A stretch of DNA of 64,000 nucleotides from an uncultured Erythrobacter sp. GTDB lineage: Bacteria; Pseudomonadota; Alphaproteobacteria; Sphingomonadales; Sphingomonadaceae. This document shows positions 1-8,969 of the stretch, one piece after another (within the stretch, counting starts at the first letter, position 1; the number at the start of each line of letters is the position of its first letter). The notes under the pieces were generated by a model, which saw only the letters and a program-made list of their open reading frames with translations, was not told where the DNA came from and made no database searches. The position numbers and the translations under genes are program-made. The stretch is from positions 1,202,501 to 1,266,500 of the forward strand of contig CANMTU010000001.1 in assembly GCA_947501005.1 (NCBI GenBank), given 5' to 3'.

Positions 1-1
1 C

Positions 2-1387
2 GACAGCGATTCCAATTTCTGGTCCTACCTCGCCGCGCCGCGCGGTTTCGCCAGCGTCGCGGAATACGAGAACTATATCGGCCGGATGCGCGACATTCCG
101 CGCTATTTTTCGGAGCAGACCGCCAATGCCCGCGCCGGCCTCGCGCGCGGCTTCAGCAACCCGCGCGTTACGCTGGAAGGGCGCGACATGTCGATCAGCG
201 CCTATTTGGTCGATGATCCGCGAAGCAGCGTGTTCTACAAGGCGTTCGAGGACATGCCGGCCAGCATTCCCGCGGCCGAGCAGGAGCGGTTGCGGACCGC
301 GGCGCGGCAGGTGATCGCCGAGGATGTCGTCCCCGCCTATCGCGACTGGCTGGCCTTCTTCCGCGAGGAATACCTTCCCAACACCCGCACCAGCCTGGCC
401 GCGCGCGCCATGCCGGACGGCGAGGCCTATTACGCCCAGCAGATCCGGCAATACACCACGCTCGACCTGACGGCGGAACAGATCCATGTCATCGGGCTGG
501 AGGAAGTCGCCCGCATCACGGCCGAGATGGAGAAGGTCAAGGCGCAGGCGGGCTTCGACGGCACCCTGGCCGAATTCGTTACGTTCCTGCGGACCGATCC
601 GCAATTCGTGGCGCAGGACGGGGACGCGCTGATGGGCGTCTCGTCCTATGTCGCCAAGCGGGTGGACGGCAGGCTGGCGGACTATTTCGGGTTCCTGCCG
701 CGCCACCGTTACACCATTCGCCCGGTCGATCCCTCGATCGCGCCGTTCTATACCGCCGGGCGCGGCGGGCTCGATGCGTGCCAGATGAACACCTATGATC
801 TGCCGTCGCGCCCGCTCTACAATATCCCCGCCCTGACCCTGCACGAATGTGCGCCGGGGCACAGTTTCCAGATGGCCGTCGCGCTCGAACAGGAAGAGGC
901 GCCGCGGTTTCGCCGGCAGACCTATTTTTCCGGCTTCGGGGAAGGGTGGGGCCTCTATACCGAGTATCTCGGCGAGGAAATGGGCATCTACCGCACGCCT
1001 TACGAGCGGTTCGGCCGCCTCTCCTACGAGATGTGGCGTGCCGCCCGGCTGGTGATCGACACGGGCATCCACCATTACGGCTGGAGCCGCGAACAGGCGG
1101 TGGACTACCTTGCCGCGCACACCGCCCTGTCATCCCGCGAGGTCGAAACCGAGGTCGATCGCTATATCAGCTGGCCGGGGCAGGCGCTCGCCTACAAGCT
1201 CGGCGAAATGACCATCCGGCGGCTGCGCGGCGAGGCGGAGCAGGCGCTCGGCCCGCGGTTCGACATTCGCAAGTTTCACGACGTCATCCTGTCGCTCGGC
1301 TCGGTTCCGCTGCCCGCTTTGGAAGACCGGATCGCTACCTTCATCGCCGATGGCGGGCAGGGTTTGCCGGGGGTGACGTACGAGTAA
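2..1387 (+). CDS. DUF885-family metallopeptidase-like protein, 5' end missing
   Basis: The frame is open to the left edge, so the true start lies outside the window; the first internal ATG (86) is not the start. The visible 461 codons are the C-terminal part of a DUF885 protein. The family usually runs to about 550-600 residues and is exported in many sphingomonads. The signature is an HECAPGH motif at about 841-861, a variant of the family's HExxxGH putative zinc motif, followed by a GEGWGLYTEYL segment that supplies a glutamate often taken as the third ligand. The activity is not biochemically fixed; a zinc carboxypeptidase-like role is an inference from family motifs. Family assignment is confident, substrate is unknown. 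Confidence 0.85.
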   Translation, partial: DSDSNFWSYLAAPRGFASVAEYENYIGRMRDIPRYFSEQTANARAGLARGFSNPRVTLEGRDMSISAYLVDDPRSSVFYKAFEDMPASIPAAEQERLRTAARQVIAEDVVPAYRDWLAFFREEYLPNTRTSLAARAMPDGEAYYAQQIRQYTTLDLTAEQIHVIGLEEVARITAEMEKVKAQAGFDGTLAEFVTFLRTDPQFVAQDGDALMGVSSYVAKRVDGRLADYFGFLPRHRYTIRPVDPSIAPFYTAGRGGLDACQMNTYDLPSRPLYNIPALTLHECAPGHSFQMAVALEQEEAPRFRRQTYFSGFGEGWGLYTEYLGEEMGIYRTPYERFGRLSYEMWRAARLVIDTGIHHYGWSREQAVDYLAAHTALSSREVETEVDRYISWPGQALAYKLGEMTIRRLRGEAEQALGPRFDIRKFHDVILSLGSVPLPALEDRIATFIADGGQGLPGVTYE

Positions 1388-1451
1388 GGAACCGTCCTGC
1401 CACCTCGCGGGTATTGAGGGTTCTACAGGGACAATGATGGAGAATCCCACC

Positions 1452-1742
1452 ATGAACAAGAAACTGATGTTCGCCCCCGCGCTCGCGCTGTCCACGATGA
1501 GCCTTGGCGCATGCGCCGAAAACTACGCTGTCGAAGGCGGCGGTCTCGGTGCAGCGGCAGGTGCTGGCCTTGCCGCCATTACCGGTGAAGACATCGCCAC
1601 CTACGCGCTGGCCGGTGCCGCGATCGGCGGCGTGGTCGGGTATTTCAAGGACAAGAACGAGGGTTGCGACGGCTATTACGACAATGGCCGCTATGTCGAC
1701 GACGACTGCCGTTACGACGATCGTTACGCCCGCTATTTCTGA
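1452..1742 (+). CDS. small glycine-zipper lipoprotein
   Basis: A 96-residue protein. I chose ATG 1452 rather than the upstream ATG 1434 because GGAGA at 1439-1443 sits 8 bases before it and the N-terminus then reads as a clean lipoprotein signal with a Leu-Gly-Ala-Cys lipobox near residues 24-27. After the cysteine comes a Gly/Ala-rich hydrophobic stretch (GGGLGAAAGAGLAA and AGAAIGGVVGYF), the pattern of a glycine zipper, then an acidic Tyr/Asp-rich tail with two cysteines. It is probably anchored in a membrane; function unknown. A strong terminator follows directly, so it is likely a monocistronic gene or the end of a transcript. Confidence 0.75.
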   Translation: MNKKLMFAPALALSTMSLGACAENYAVEGGGLGAAAGAGLAAITGEDIATYALAGAAIGGVVGYFKDKNEGCDGYYDNGRYVDDDCRYDDRYARYF

Positions 1743-1766
1743 TAGCAGGCAACGATAATTCCAGAG

Positions 1767-1799
1767 AGGGCCGCCCGGTGGGAGCGGCCCTTTTCGTTT
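1767..1799 (+). terminator. Rho-independent terminator
   Basis: A perfect 8-bp stem (AGGGCCGC at 1767-1774 with GCGGCCCT at 1784-1791), a 9-base loop and a T-rich tail (TTTTCGTTT). It lies 25 bases after the lipoprotein stop and just before the stop of the converging gene on the other strand. Confidence 0.8.
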
Positions 1800-1802
1800 G
1801 CG

Positions 1803-2264
1803 CTATCCGCGCCGGGCGCCGGGAAAATTCACCAGCATCGCATAGGCGCCGACATCGGGCGCGCCCGCGATCCTCACTCCGTTGCGCAGCCAGAAGGCGT
1901 GCTTCACGATTTCGGCCTGCTGTTCGATCCCGTATCGGTCGAGCGACCAGCCCGGCTTGAGACTGTAGTCATAGCGCGACCACGGCATGCGGTGCGTGAC
2001 GAGATACCATTCGCCCAGCGTCTGCGTCTGCCACACATGGGCGAGTTCGTGGATCAGCAGGCCCTGGCGAAGGATGCTCTCGCGCGAGAAATCGTCGCAG
2101 TAATGCTCGCTGAGCGGGTGGAAATGAAGGTGGCCGCGCGGCGCCATCGTGACCCGCCTGGGCTGAAACGGAAACCATTTGCGGCGCCGTATGGTGACCT
2201 TGCCGTAATCGATCGCATGGCCGAAGATCGTGCGCGCCAGCGCGATTTCGCCGGGGGTCAGCAC
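1803..2264 (-). CDS. HExxH-containing protein, Vgr-related type (putative zinc metalloprotein)
   Basis: About 153 residues if translation begins at GTG 2264, the first standard start ahead of the conserved-looking LTPGEIALARTIFG segment; a purine-rich GGGGAG lies just upstream but close. The frame stays open further 5' into the preceding gene's stop, so a non-standard start nearer 2340 cannot be excluded. The core carries HELAHVWQ (HExxH), typical of zinc peptidase-like domains, and a basic segment (IRRRKWFPFQPRR). Related sphingomonad proteins are often labelled vgr-related; I know no assigned function. It lies downstream of the copper-chaperone gene on the same strand and may be co-transcribed with it. 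Confidence 0.65.
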   Translation of the reverse strand: MLTPGEIALARTIFGHAIDYGKVTIRRRKWFPFQPRRVTMAPRGHLHFHPLSEHYCDDFSRESILRQGLLIHELAHVWQTQTLGEWYLVTHRMPWSRYDYSLKPGWSLDRYGIEQQAEIVKHAFWLRNGVRIAGAPDVGAYAMLVNFPGARRG

Positions 2265-2341
2265 CCGCTCCCCACCGGCGGCACAGCCGGGCGCGACCGG
2301 CTCGCCATGGGTTTCCAGATCGAGGCGGCCGCGCGGATCGT

Positions 2342-2830
2342 TCAGCGATCGTCCCCGGCGGACCGGATCGGCACCGGGAAGCTGAACTTGTCGCCGCCGT
2401 TCACGGTCAACGTTACCTCGGTCTCGCCGCCCGCCTGCAATTCGGGCGAGAGGTCGAACGCCATCAGGTGGTAGCCGCCCGGTTCGAACGTAAACGTATC
2501 GCCCGCCATCACCGTCGGCTGCCCGGTTTCGGACATGGCCATCGCGCCGCCCGCCATGGCCATCGACCCGTGGATCTCGGTGCGGCCCGCACCTTCGATA
2601 TCGGCCCGGCGCATGGCATAGTTGGTTTCGGAATTGTTGACGATATCGAGATAGACGACCCCGGGATTGCCGGCGACCGCGGGCAGGATCAGGCGCGCAT
2701 TCTCGACCGAGAGGCCCAGCGTCGCGTCGGGTGGCTGCTGTTCGACCGGCTCTTGCGGATTGCTTCCGCAAGAGCCCAGGATAGCGGCGCACCCCACCAG
2801 CAAAGCCGCAGCGAATGGACGCGTTTTCAT
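2342..2830 (-). CDS. PCu(A)C copper chaperone, lipoprotein
   Basis: A 162-residue periplasmic copper(I) chaperone of the PCu(A)C (DUF461) family, which helps load copper into cytochrome c oxidase. ATG 2830 gives a signal peptide ending in a Leu-Gly-Ser-Cys lipobox near residue 21, so the protein should be lipid-anchored. The family copper motif is visible: a His followed by a Met-rich loop (HGSMAMAGGAMAM) and, about 20 residues later, GGYHLMAF with the second His-x-Met pair. It is divergently arranged with dnaK, with about 180 bases between the starts. Confidence 0.88.
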   Translation of the reverse strand: MKTRPFAAALLVGCAAILGSCGSNPQEPVEQQPPDATLGLSVENARLILPAVAGNPGVVYLDIVNNSETNYAMRRADIEGAGRTEIHGSMAMAGGAMAMSETGQPTVMAGDTFTFEPGGYHLMAFDLSPELQAGGETEVTLTVNGGDKFSFPVPIRSAGDDR

Positions 2831-2878
2831 GACCGTTTTCTTCCTTGTTCCGTTGCGGATCGCTAGCGAAGCGTGTCC

Positions 2879-2906
2879 CTTGTGCCAAGAAAAAGCGCTC
2901 CTATAT
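2879..2906 (+). promoter_or_regulatory. possible heat-shock (RpoH-type) promoter for dnaK
   Basis: CTTGTG (2879-2884), a 16-base spacer, then CTATAT (2901-2906), about 100 bases before the dnaK start. The CTTG core of the -35 element resembles alphaproteobacterial RpoH promoters, which commonly drive dnaK. This is pattern matching only; the -10 element is a loose match. Confidence 0.35.
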
Positions 2907-3009
2907 CGCGCCGCGTAACACAACACTTTCAACCGAGCCGCCAAGTGGTCTTGCCTTTGCGGGAGACCGAATGCGCGGCGTCCAATCAATGCAAGCAGAT
3001 GGGGAAACC

Positions 3010-4944
3010 ATGAGCAAAGTTATCGGCATCGACCTCGGCACTACCAATAGCTGCGTGGCCGTGATGGATGGGGGCAAGCCCAAGGTCGTCGAGAATTCCG
3101 AAGGCGCGCGCACGACGCCCTCGATCGTCGCCTTCACCAAGGACAACGAACGCCTTATCGGCCAGCCGGCCAAGCGCCAGGCGGTCACCAATCCCGACAA
3201 CACCCTGTTCGCGATCAAGCGCCTGATCGGGCGCCGGTTCGACGATCCGATGACCAAGAAGGACATGGATCTCGTTCCGTACGACATCGTGAAGGGCAAG
3301 AACGGCGACGCATGGGTCGAAGCCGGCGGCGAGGATTATTCGCCCAGCCAGGTGTCCGCGTTCATCCTGCAGAAGATGAAGGAAACCGCCGAAAGCTATC
3401 TCGGCGAAACCGTGACGCAGGCGGTCATCACCGTTCCTGCATACTTCAACGACGCGCAGCGCCAGGCGACCAAGGACGCCGGCCAGATCGCCGGCCTCGA
3501 AGTGCTGCGCATCATTAACGAGCCGACCGCGGCCGCACTCGCCTACGGGATGGACAAGGAAGACGGCAAGACCATCGCCGTCTACGATCTCGGCGGCGGC
3601 ACGTTCGACGTCTCGGTCCTCGAAATCGGCGACGGCGTGTTCGAGGTGAAGTCGACCAATGGCGACACCTTCCTCGGCGGCGAGGATTTCGACAGCGCGA
3701 TTGTCGAATGGCTGGCCGCGCAGTTCAAGAAGAAGGAAAACATGGACCTCAAGAGCGACAAGCTCGCTCTGCAGCGTCTGAAGGAGGCGGCCGAGAAGGC
3801 GAAGATCGAGCTGAGCTCGGCGCAGACGACCGAGGTCAACCTGCCCTTCATCACCGCGCGCATGGAAGGCGGCTCGTCCACCCCGCTCCACCTTGTCGAA
3901 ACGATCAGCCGGTCGGACCTTGAAAAGATGGTCGGCGATCTTATCCAGCGCACGCTCGAGCCGTGCAAGAAGGCGCTGGCCGATGCCGGTGTCTCCAAGG
4001 ACCAGATCGACGAAGTCATCCTCGTCGGCGGCATGACCCGCATGCCCAAGGTGCGCGAAGTGGTGGAGAACTTCTTCGGTTCCAAGCCGCATACCGGCGT
4101 AAATCCCGATGAAGTCGTCGCGATGGGTGCGGCTATCCAGGCCGGCGTGCTGCAGGGCGACGTCAAGGACGTGCTGCTGCTCGACGTGACGCCGCTTTCG
4201 CTCGGTATCGAGACGCTGGGCGGCGTGTTCACCCGCATGATCGATCGCAACACCACGATCCCGACCAAGAAGACGCAGACCTACTCCACTGCCGAGGACA
4301 ATCAGCAGGCGGTGACGATCCGCGTCCTCCAAGGCGAGCGCGAGATGGCGGCGGACAACAAGCTGCTCGGCAATTTCGATCTCGTCGGCATTCCCTCCGC
4401 CCCGCGCGGTGTGCCGCAGATCGAGGTCACGTTCGACATCGACGCCAACGGCATCGTGAACGTCAGCGCCAAGGACAAGGGCACCGGCAAGGAACAGCAG
4501 ATCCGCATCCAGGCCTCCGGCGGCCTCAGCGATAGCGACATCGAGCAGATGGTGCAGGACGCCGAAAAGTTTGCTGAAGAGGACAAGAAGCGCCGCGAAG
4601 GTGCCGAAGCCCGCAACCAGGCGGACAGCCTCGTCCATGCGACCGAAAAGCAGCTCGATGAGCATGGTGACAAGCTCGACGCTTCGCTGAAGAGCGAAGT
4701 CGAGGAGAAGGTCGCCGCGCTGAAGACCGCGCTCGAAGGCGACGACAACGAGACCATCAACGCCAAGGCGCAGGACCTGTCGCAGTCGGCAATGAAGATG
4801 GGCCAGTCGATCTACGAGGCGGAGCAGGCCAATGCGGGCGGCGATGCCCCGACCGACGGTGCCGCTGCCGGCAGCGAAGGCGGCGCGCAGGACGATGTGG
4901 TCGACGCCGAGTTCTCCGAAGTCGACGAAGACGCGAAGAACTGA
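3010..4944 (+). CDS. dnaK: Hsp70 molecular chaperone DnaK
   Basis: A 644-residue cytosolic ATP-dependent chaperone that refolds and holds unfolded proteins with DnaJ and GrpE. ATG 3010 is preceded by GGGGAA at 3001-3006 and gives the canonical start [18 protein letters not shown]. The ATPase domain shows the Hsp70 signatures [24 protein letters not shown] and [13 protein letters not shown]; the linker [19 protein letters not shown] leads into the substrate domain, and the tail ends in an acidic EEVD-like segment ([14 protein letters not shown]). The length matches the family. It is followed by dnaJ on the same strand after a 78-base gap that holds a strong hairpin. Confidence 0.98.
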   Translation: MSKVIGIDLGTTNSCVAVMDGGKPKVVENSEGARTTPSIVAFTKDNERLIGQPAKRQAVTNPDNTLFAIKRLIGRRFDDPMTKKDMDLVPYDIVKGKNGDAWVEAGGEDYSPSQVSAFILQKMKETAESYLGETVTQAVITVPAYFNDAQRQATKDAGQIAGLEVLRIINEPTAAALAYGMDKEDGKTIAVYDLGGGTFDVSVLEIGDGVFEVKSTNGDTFLGGEDFDSAIVEWLAAQFKKKENMDLKSDKLALQRLKEAAEKAKIELSSAQTTEVNLPFITARMEGGSSTPLHLVETISRSDLEKMVGDLIQRTLEPCKKALADAGVSKDQIDEVILVGGMTRMPKVREVVENFFGSKPHTGVNPDEVVAMGAAIQAGVLQGDVKDVLLLDVTPLSLGIETLGGVFTRMIDRNTTIPTKKTQTYSTAEDNQQAVTIRVLQGEREMAADNKLLGNFDLVGIPSAPRGVPQIEVTFDIDANGIVNVSAKDKGTGKEQQIRIQASGGLSDSDIEQMVQDAEKFAEEDKKRREGAEARNQADSLVHATEKQLDEHGDKLDASLKSEVEEKVAALKTALEGDDNETINAKAQDLSQSAMKMGQSIYEAEQANAGGDAPTDGAAAGSEGGAQDDVVDAEFSEVDEDAKN

Positions 4945-4965
4945 TCGTTTCGATGAAGACGAAAG

Positions 4966-4996
4966 CCGCCACCGGTGCCCAGCGCTCCGGTGGCGG
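4966..4996 (+). terminator. hairpin between dnaK and dnaJ (attenuator or terminator)
   Basis: A perfect 10-bp inverted repeat (CCGCCACCGG at 4966-4975, CCGGTGGCGG at 4987-4996) with an 11-base loop, then TACACTTTT. The T-run is interrupted, so partial termination lowering dnaJ relative to dnaK, or an mRNA-stabilising stem, is more likely than a full stop. Confidence 0.6.
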
Positions 4997-5022
4997 TACA
5001 CTTTTCACCGGACGGGATCATC

Positions 5023-6144
5023 ATGTCAGCCACTGAAATCGATTTCTACGAACTGCTCGGCGTCAGCCGCGACGCCGACGGTTCGACCATCAAGAGCGCT
5101 TATCGCAAGCTCGCGATGAAGCACCATCCGGACCGCAATCCGGGCTGCAGCGAAAGCGAGGCGAAGTTCAAGGCGATCAGCTCCGCTTATGATTGCCTCA
5201 AGGATCCGCAGAAACGCGCCGCCTACGACCGGTTCGGCCACGCCGCGTTCCAGCAGGGGATGAGCGGGGGCGGCGGTGGCCGCGGGCCACAGGATTTCGG
5301 CGATATCGGCGACATCTTCGAGACGATCTTCGGCAGCAGTTTTGCCGGCGGGCGCCAGCAGGCCCGACGCGGCGCCGATTTGCGCTACGACCTGCAGATC
5401 GACCTCGAGGACGCCTTTCACGGCAAGTCCGAAGAGATCGAGATCGAGGTCAGCAAGACCTGCAGCACCTGCCAGGGATCGGGCGCGACGCCGGGCACCC
5501 ATGCCCGCACCTGCAATCTGTGCGCCGGCCAGGGAAAGGTCCGCGCCAAGCAGGGCTTCTTCGTGGTCGAGCGGCCATGCCCCAATTGCCACGGCCGCGG
5601 CGAGGTCATCACCTCGCCCTGCCGCGACTGCCGGGGCGAGGGGCGGGTCGACGTGCCGCAGATGATCGATTTCGAGGTTCCCCCCGGTGTCGACACCGGC
5701 ACGCGCATCCGCCTGAACGGCAAGGGCGAGGCCGGGCCGCACGGCGCGCCTCCCGGCGATCTCTATGTCTTCGTGCATGTGAAGCCGCATGCGATCTTCC
5801 AGCGCGAGGGCACCACTCTGGCGACGCGGGTGCCGATCAGCTTCACCACGGCGGCGCTGGGCGGTTCGATCGAAATCCCGGGCCTCGACGGCGAGACGCT
5901 CAATCTGGAAATTCCCGCCGGGATCCAGTCAGGCAAGCAACTGCGCCAGCGCGGCGCGGGCATGCCGGTGCTGCAGGGACGCGGGCGGGGTGACATGATC
6001 GTCGAGATCGCAGTCGAGACGCCGACTCGCCTGACCCGCGAACAGCGCGCCCTGCTCGAGGAATTCCGTGAGCTGGAAACCGGCGAGGAATGCCCCGAAA
6101 GCCGCGGCTTCTTCGACAAGATCAAGACGGCGTTCGGCGCCTAG
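5023..6144 (+). CDS. dnaJ: co-chaperone DnaJ (Hsp40)
   Basis: A 373-residue J-protein that delivers clients to DnaK and stimulates its ATPase. ATG 5023 was chosen over an in-frame ATG at 4975, which lies inside the intergenic hairpin. Domains in order: J-domain with the HPD motif (KHHPDRN, about residues 30-36), a Gly-rich linker, four CxxCxGxG zinc repeats (CSTCQGSG, CNLCAGQG, CPNCHGRG, CRDCRGEG), and the C-terminal substrate-binding domains. The length is normal for a type I DnaJ. Its stop is one base from the stop of the converging patatin gene, with no terminator between. Confidence 0.97.
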   Translation: MSATEIDFYELLGVSRDADGSTIKSAYRKLAMKHHPDRNPGCSESEAKFKAISSAYDCLKDPQKRAAYDRFGHAAFQQGMSGGGGGRGPQDFGDIGDIFETIFGSSFAGGRQQARRGADLRYDLQIDLEDAFHGKSEEIEIEVSKTCSTCQGSGATPGTHARTCNLCAGQGKVRAKQGFFVVERPCPNCHGRGEVITSPCRDCRGEGRVDVPQMIDFEVPPGVDTGTRIRLNGKGEAGPHGAPPGDLYVFVHVKPHAIFQREGTTLATRVPISFTTAALGGSIEIPGLDGETLNLEIPAGIQSGKQLRQRGAGMPVLQGRGRGDMIVEIAVETPTRLTREQRALLEEFRELETGEECPESRGFFDKIKTAFGA

Positions 6145-6145
6145 C

Positions 6146-8461
6146 TCAGCGCAATCGTTCGAGGACTTCGCTGCGAATGCCGGCAACAAGGCCGGCATCG
6201 CAGCGCTCCGCCGCCGCCTCCTCGTCCAGCACGGCAAGAAAAGCGCGCCGCTTGAACTCCCGCTCCGCCTCGTGGCCGAGGGGATCTGGCGCGGTGGAGA
6301 GGACCAGATCGATCATCCGCTCCGCCCCGTGCAGGCGGCCCCACAGATAATCGTTCTCGCGATAGGCGCGGCTGAAGAAGGCGCCGAAATTGTAGAACTC
6401 GATCCCGCGCAGCGTCGCGCGGGTCCCGCCCTCGCGAATGGATCGGGCATCGTCTGGGCTGATCCGGTCGACCTTGATCGGATCGAATTCGGTGAGGCCC
6501 TCGTTCCGCAGCAGCGGCAGGGTCGCAACGTCGTAGAACGGAAAGCCCAGATAGGCGAACAGCATGCGGCGCTTGAGATTGCTGGGCATGGATTCGAACG
6601 CCTCGGCCAGCATTTCTTCCGCCGTATCGTCGACCGAGGGCAGCAGGCGGCGTTCCTGCAGGATGTCGAGCACCCGGCCCGGATCGCTCAGCGCATTGCG
6701 CGCCGCATCGACGAAATCCTCCCCGAACTCCTGCGGATCCTCGCGCTCGAAATAGAGGGCGAGGATCGCGTAGATCGCCTCGCGCGCGACTTCCAGCGCC
6801 TCCTCGGGAATGTCGGGATCGGCCTCCCAGTCCCGCCCGAGCCGCCGGGCGAGCAATCGCAGGCGGCGGATCCGGAAGGCGATATCGTGTTCGCGAAAGA
6901 AGCTGATCGCCTCCGCCGTCGCGCCGCCCGATGGCGCGGCGAGCTGGCCGAGACCGCGCCGGTCGAGCTCCGCACGCAGCACCGCTTCGACCACCAGGCC
7001 ATCGCCTTGTCCGAGTTCGGGCGCGGCGCGCCGGGTTGCTTCGGACAACCGGCTGACGATGCCGGAGAACTTGGCCTGGGCATAGGAATGGAAGGCATAG
7101 CCCGCCTGTTCGGAGGCGGCCTGCTGCGCTTTCTGGCGCCACGATTTCAGCCGGCGCGCGGTCGGCCGGTCGAGGAACAGCGTATAGCCGAACAGGCGAT
7201 CGACGGTGCGTTCGACTTCGGGGCGCAGGGCGGTAAGAATGCGCCTCAACCGCTCCGCCTCGCGGCTCTGTTCCTCCAGCTGTTCCAGATTGTCGCGGAT
7301 CGGCTGTTCGCGCGGCAGGGTGGAAAGCGAGCCGAAGATGGCCGAGAAGAACCCGACCTCGCTCCGGCTGTCGTCGGGCCTGGTGGTGAAGCGGTCGGGC
7401 CGCGGATCGACATAGACGAACCGGCGATCGACCTCGCGCTGCGCCGGGCGTCCGCGCAGCGCCGCCATCGCCCCGCCGAAGGGCTTGTTGACCAGCACCG
7501 AACCGTCGATCAGCGAGACGTCCTCGGCATGACCGCGCATTACGTGGGCGGGCATGATCCGCTCGACGAATTCGGCGCGGCCGGGCCAGTCGAGGTCGCG
7601 CTCCTCGCCTAGCGTATCGATCTCGCGAAGTTGAAGCGGGGGGAAGGCCCCGGGAAAGCTGGCCGTCGCCCGTGCGGCGAGCACCAGTTCCAGCCGGTTG
7701 GCGAGATCGCTGCCCCCCTCGCGCGGGGTGCGCTGGCGCATGGTGATCGGGGTGCGATGCTCGGTATCCTCGACCATCGGCGGACTGTGCAGCCGCAGCA
7801 GTTCAAGATGTCCGTGAAAATCGGTCGCGGTGACGAACAGGTCGAGCGGATGGCCGGGCGGCAGCAGCGGCCGTTCCGTCTCGGTTTGCGCCATGGCGGC
7901 GAAGGCCTGTTCGAGCAGCTTGGAAAAGCCGATGCCGGAAAAGGGCGGCTCGAACCACCGACCGCGGATCAGGTGCGAGACCTTGCGGCGCACTTCCTCG
8001 CGCGTTTCCGGCGCGACGGTTTCCGAGATCGCGTTGCCGGGGCGGGTCAGCACCCATTCGGCGAAGGGCTGGGCCCACAATTTCGCGAACCGCCAGCGCA
8101 ATTTGGCCTCGGGCGCTACCAGCTTTTCGGTATCGGCATTCTCCAGCCACAGGTCGGTGAGCGGTTCCAGGCTCTGGCCCGAATGGATCGCCTGCGCGAG
8201 GAACACGGCATTTATCCCCCCGGCGCTCGCCCCGCTGACGATGTCGGGCAGCACGCGCAGGCGCAGGCCCTGCTCCTCCTCGATCCGGGCAAGGAGATCG
8301 CAATAGACCGCATGCACCCCGCCGCGCGGCGGCACCCCGCCGTGATGATCACGGCTCGCCCGGGCAAGCTGCCACAATTCGCGCGTGACCCCGTGCATAT
8401 ATACGGCAAGACTGACGCCGCCGTAACAGATCAGGGCTATCCGCAGTTCTTTCTGCCGCAT
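6146..8461 (-). CDS. patatin-like phospholipase with DUF3376-type C-terminal region
   Basis: A 771-residue protein. The N-terminus carries patatin signatures: a Gly-Gly oxyanion segment (CYGGVSLAV, about residues 12-20), the nucleophile elbow GASAGG with Ser about residue 79, and a distal Asp-Gly (SLIDGSVLVN) completing the Ser-Asp dyad. Patatins are acyl hydrolases acting on membrane lipids. The remaining 400 or so residues are largely charged and helical and match the DUF3376 extension I associate with this bacterial subfamily. No signal peptide is seen, so it is probably cytosolic or membrane-associated. It stands alone, divergent from the GFA-radA genes. Substrate and role are unknown. 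Confidence 0.85.
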   Translation of the reverse strand: MRQKELRIALICYGGVSLAVYMHGVTRELWQLARASRDHHGGVPPRGGVHAVYCDLLARIEEEQGLRLRVLPDIVSGASAGGINAVFLAQAIHSGQSLEPLTDLWLENADTEKLVAPEAKLRWRFAKLWAQPFAEWVLTRPGNAISETVAPETREEVRRKVSHLIRGRWFEPPFSGIGFSKLLEQAFAAMAQTETERPLLPPGHPLDLFVTATDFHGHLELLRLHSPPMVEDTEHRTPITMRQRTPREGGSDLANRLELVLAARATASFPGAFPPLQLREIDTLGEERDLDWPGRAEFVERIMPAHVMRGHAEDVSLIDGSVLVNKPFGGAMAALRGRPAQREVDRRFVYVDPRPDRFTTRPDDSRSEVGFFSAIFGSLSTLPREQPIRDNLEQLEEQSREAERLRRILTALRPEVERTVDRLFGYTLFLDRPTARRLKSWRQKAQQAASEQAGYAFHSYAQAKFSGIVSRLSEATRRAAPELGQGDGLVVEAVLRAELDRRGLGQLAAPSGGATAEAISFFREHDIAFRIRRLRLLARRLGRDWEADPDIPEEALEVAREAIYAILALYFEREDPQEFGEDFVDAARNALSDPGRVLDILQERRLLPSVDDTAEEMLAEAFESMPSNLKRRMLFAYLGFPFYDVATLPLLRNEGLTEFDPIKVDRISPDDARSIREGGTRATLRGIEFYNFGAFFSRAYRENDYLWGRLHGAERMIDLVLSTAPDPLGHEAEREFKRRAFLAVLDEEAAAERCDAGLVAGIRSEVLERLR

Positions 8462-8567
8462 TGGGATCGTTCTGGCAGGTTGGAAAAGCCTTGGAAAGGC
8501 TTGATCGCGCCTCTTGCGCTGGCCGCTCGTTCTTCTAATGTTCTATGCATGCGGTTGGAGACGATTC

Positions 8568-8966
8568 TTGCTGAGGGATAGCTGTTGCTGCGGCACGATC
8601 CGGTTCGCAGTGTCCGAACCGCCGTCGATGATGGCGACCTGCCATTGCATACGCTGCCGCAAGGTCGGCGCCGCGACCTTCGTGTTTGTCAAACGCGATG
8701 CCGTCACGCTGCTCGAGGGGGAGCAGGCCATCTCGCATTTCGAGCCGGAAGCTGATTACAGGTACCGGCGCAGTTTCTGTTCGATCTGCGGCACCGCGCT
8801 GGGGGAGCTTGGTGGCGGGGGCGAAAGCTTCCCCATGCCCGCCAATTGTTTTGACGATCCTCTGGACCTGACCGTGCGGTTCCACGAATTCGTGGCCGAA
8901 AAGCCGGACTGGTTGACCATCTGCGATGGCGCCAGGCAGTTCGAACGCCATCCGGTCTCGGGCTGA
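8568..8966 (+). CDS. GFA-family (glutathione-dependent formaldehyde-activating-like) zinc protein
   Basis: About 132 residues. I prefer TTG 8568: GGAG at 8557-8560 is correctly spaced, and the protein then begins MLRDSCCCGTIRF, like other family members. ATG 8538 is an alternative that adds 10 residues. The zinc cysteines are in the expected order: CxC (CCCG), CxCxxC (CHCIRC) and CxxC (FCSICG). Only the Gfa prototype has a claimed glutathione/formaldehyde role; most relatives are uncharacterised, so no substrate is assigned. It ends 3 bases before radA and is probably co-transcribed with it. Confidence 0.8.
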   Translation: MLRDSCCCGTIRFAVSEPPSMMATCHCIRCRKVGAATFVFVKRDAVTLLEGEQAISHFEPEADYRYRRSFCSICGTALGELGGGGESFPMPANCFDDPLDLTVRFHEFVAEKPDWLTICDGARQFERHPVSG

Positions 8967-8969
8967 GCG

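Noticed and set aside
2986-5001. Open frame of about 670 codons antisense to dnaK
   Set aside because: The sense strand is a perfect dnaK; antisense frames to dnaK are a well-known artefact.
6146-8461. Patatin gene as part of a CBASS-like anti-phage system
   Set aside because: No cyclase, ubiquitin-like or nucleotidyltransferase gene is next to it; neighbours are housekeeping genes.
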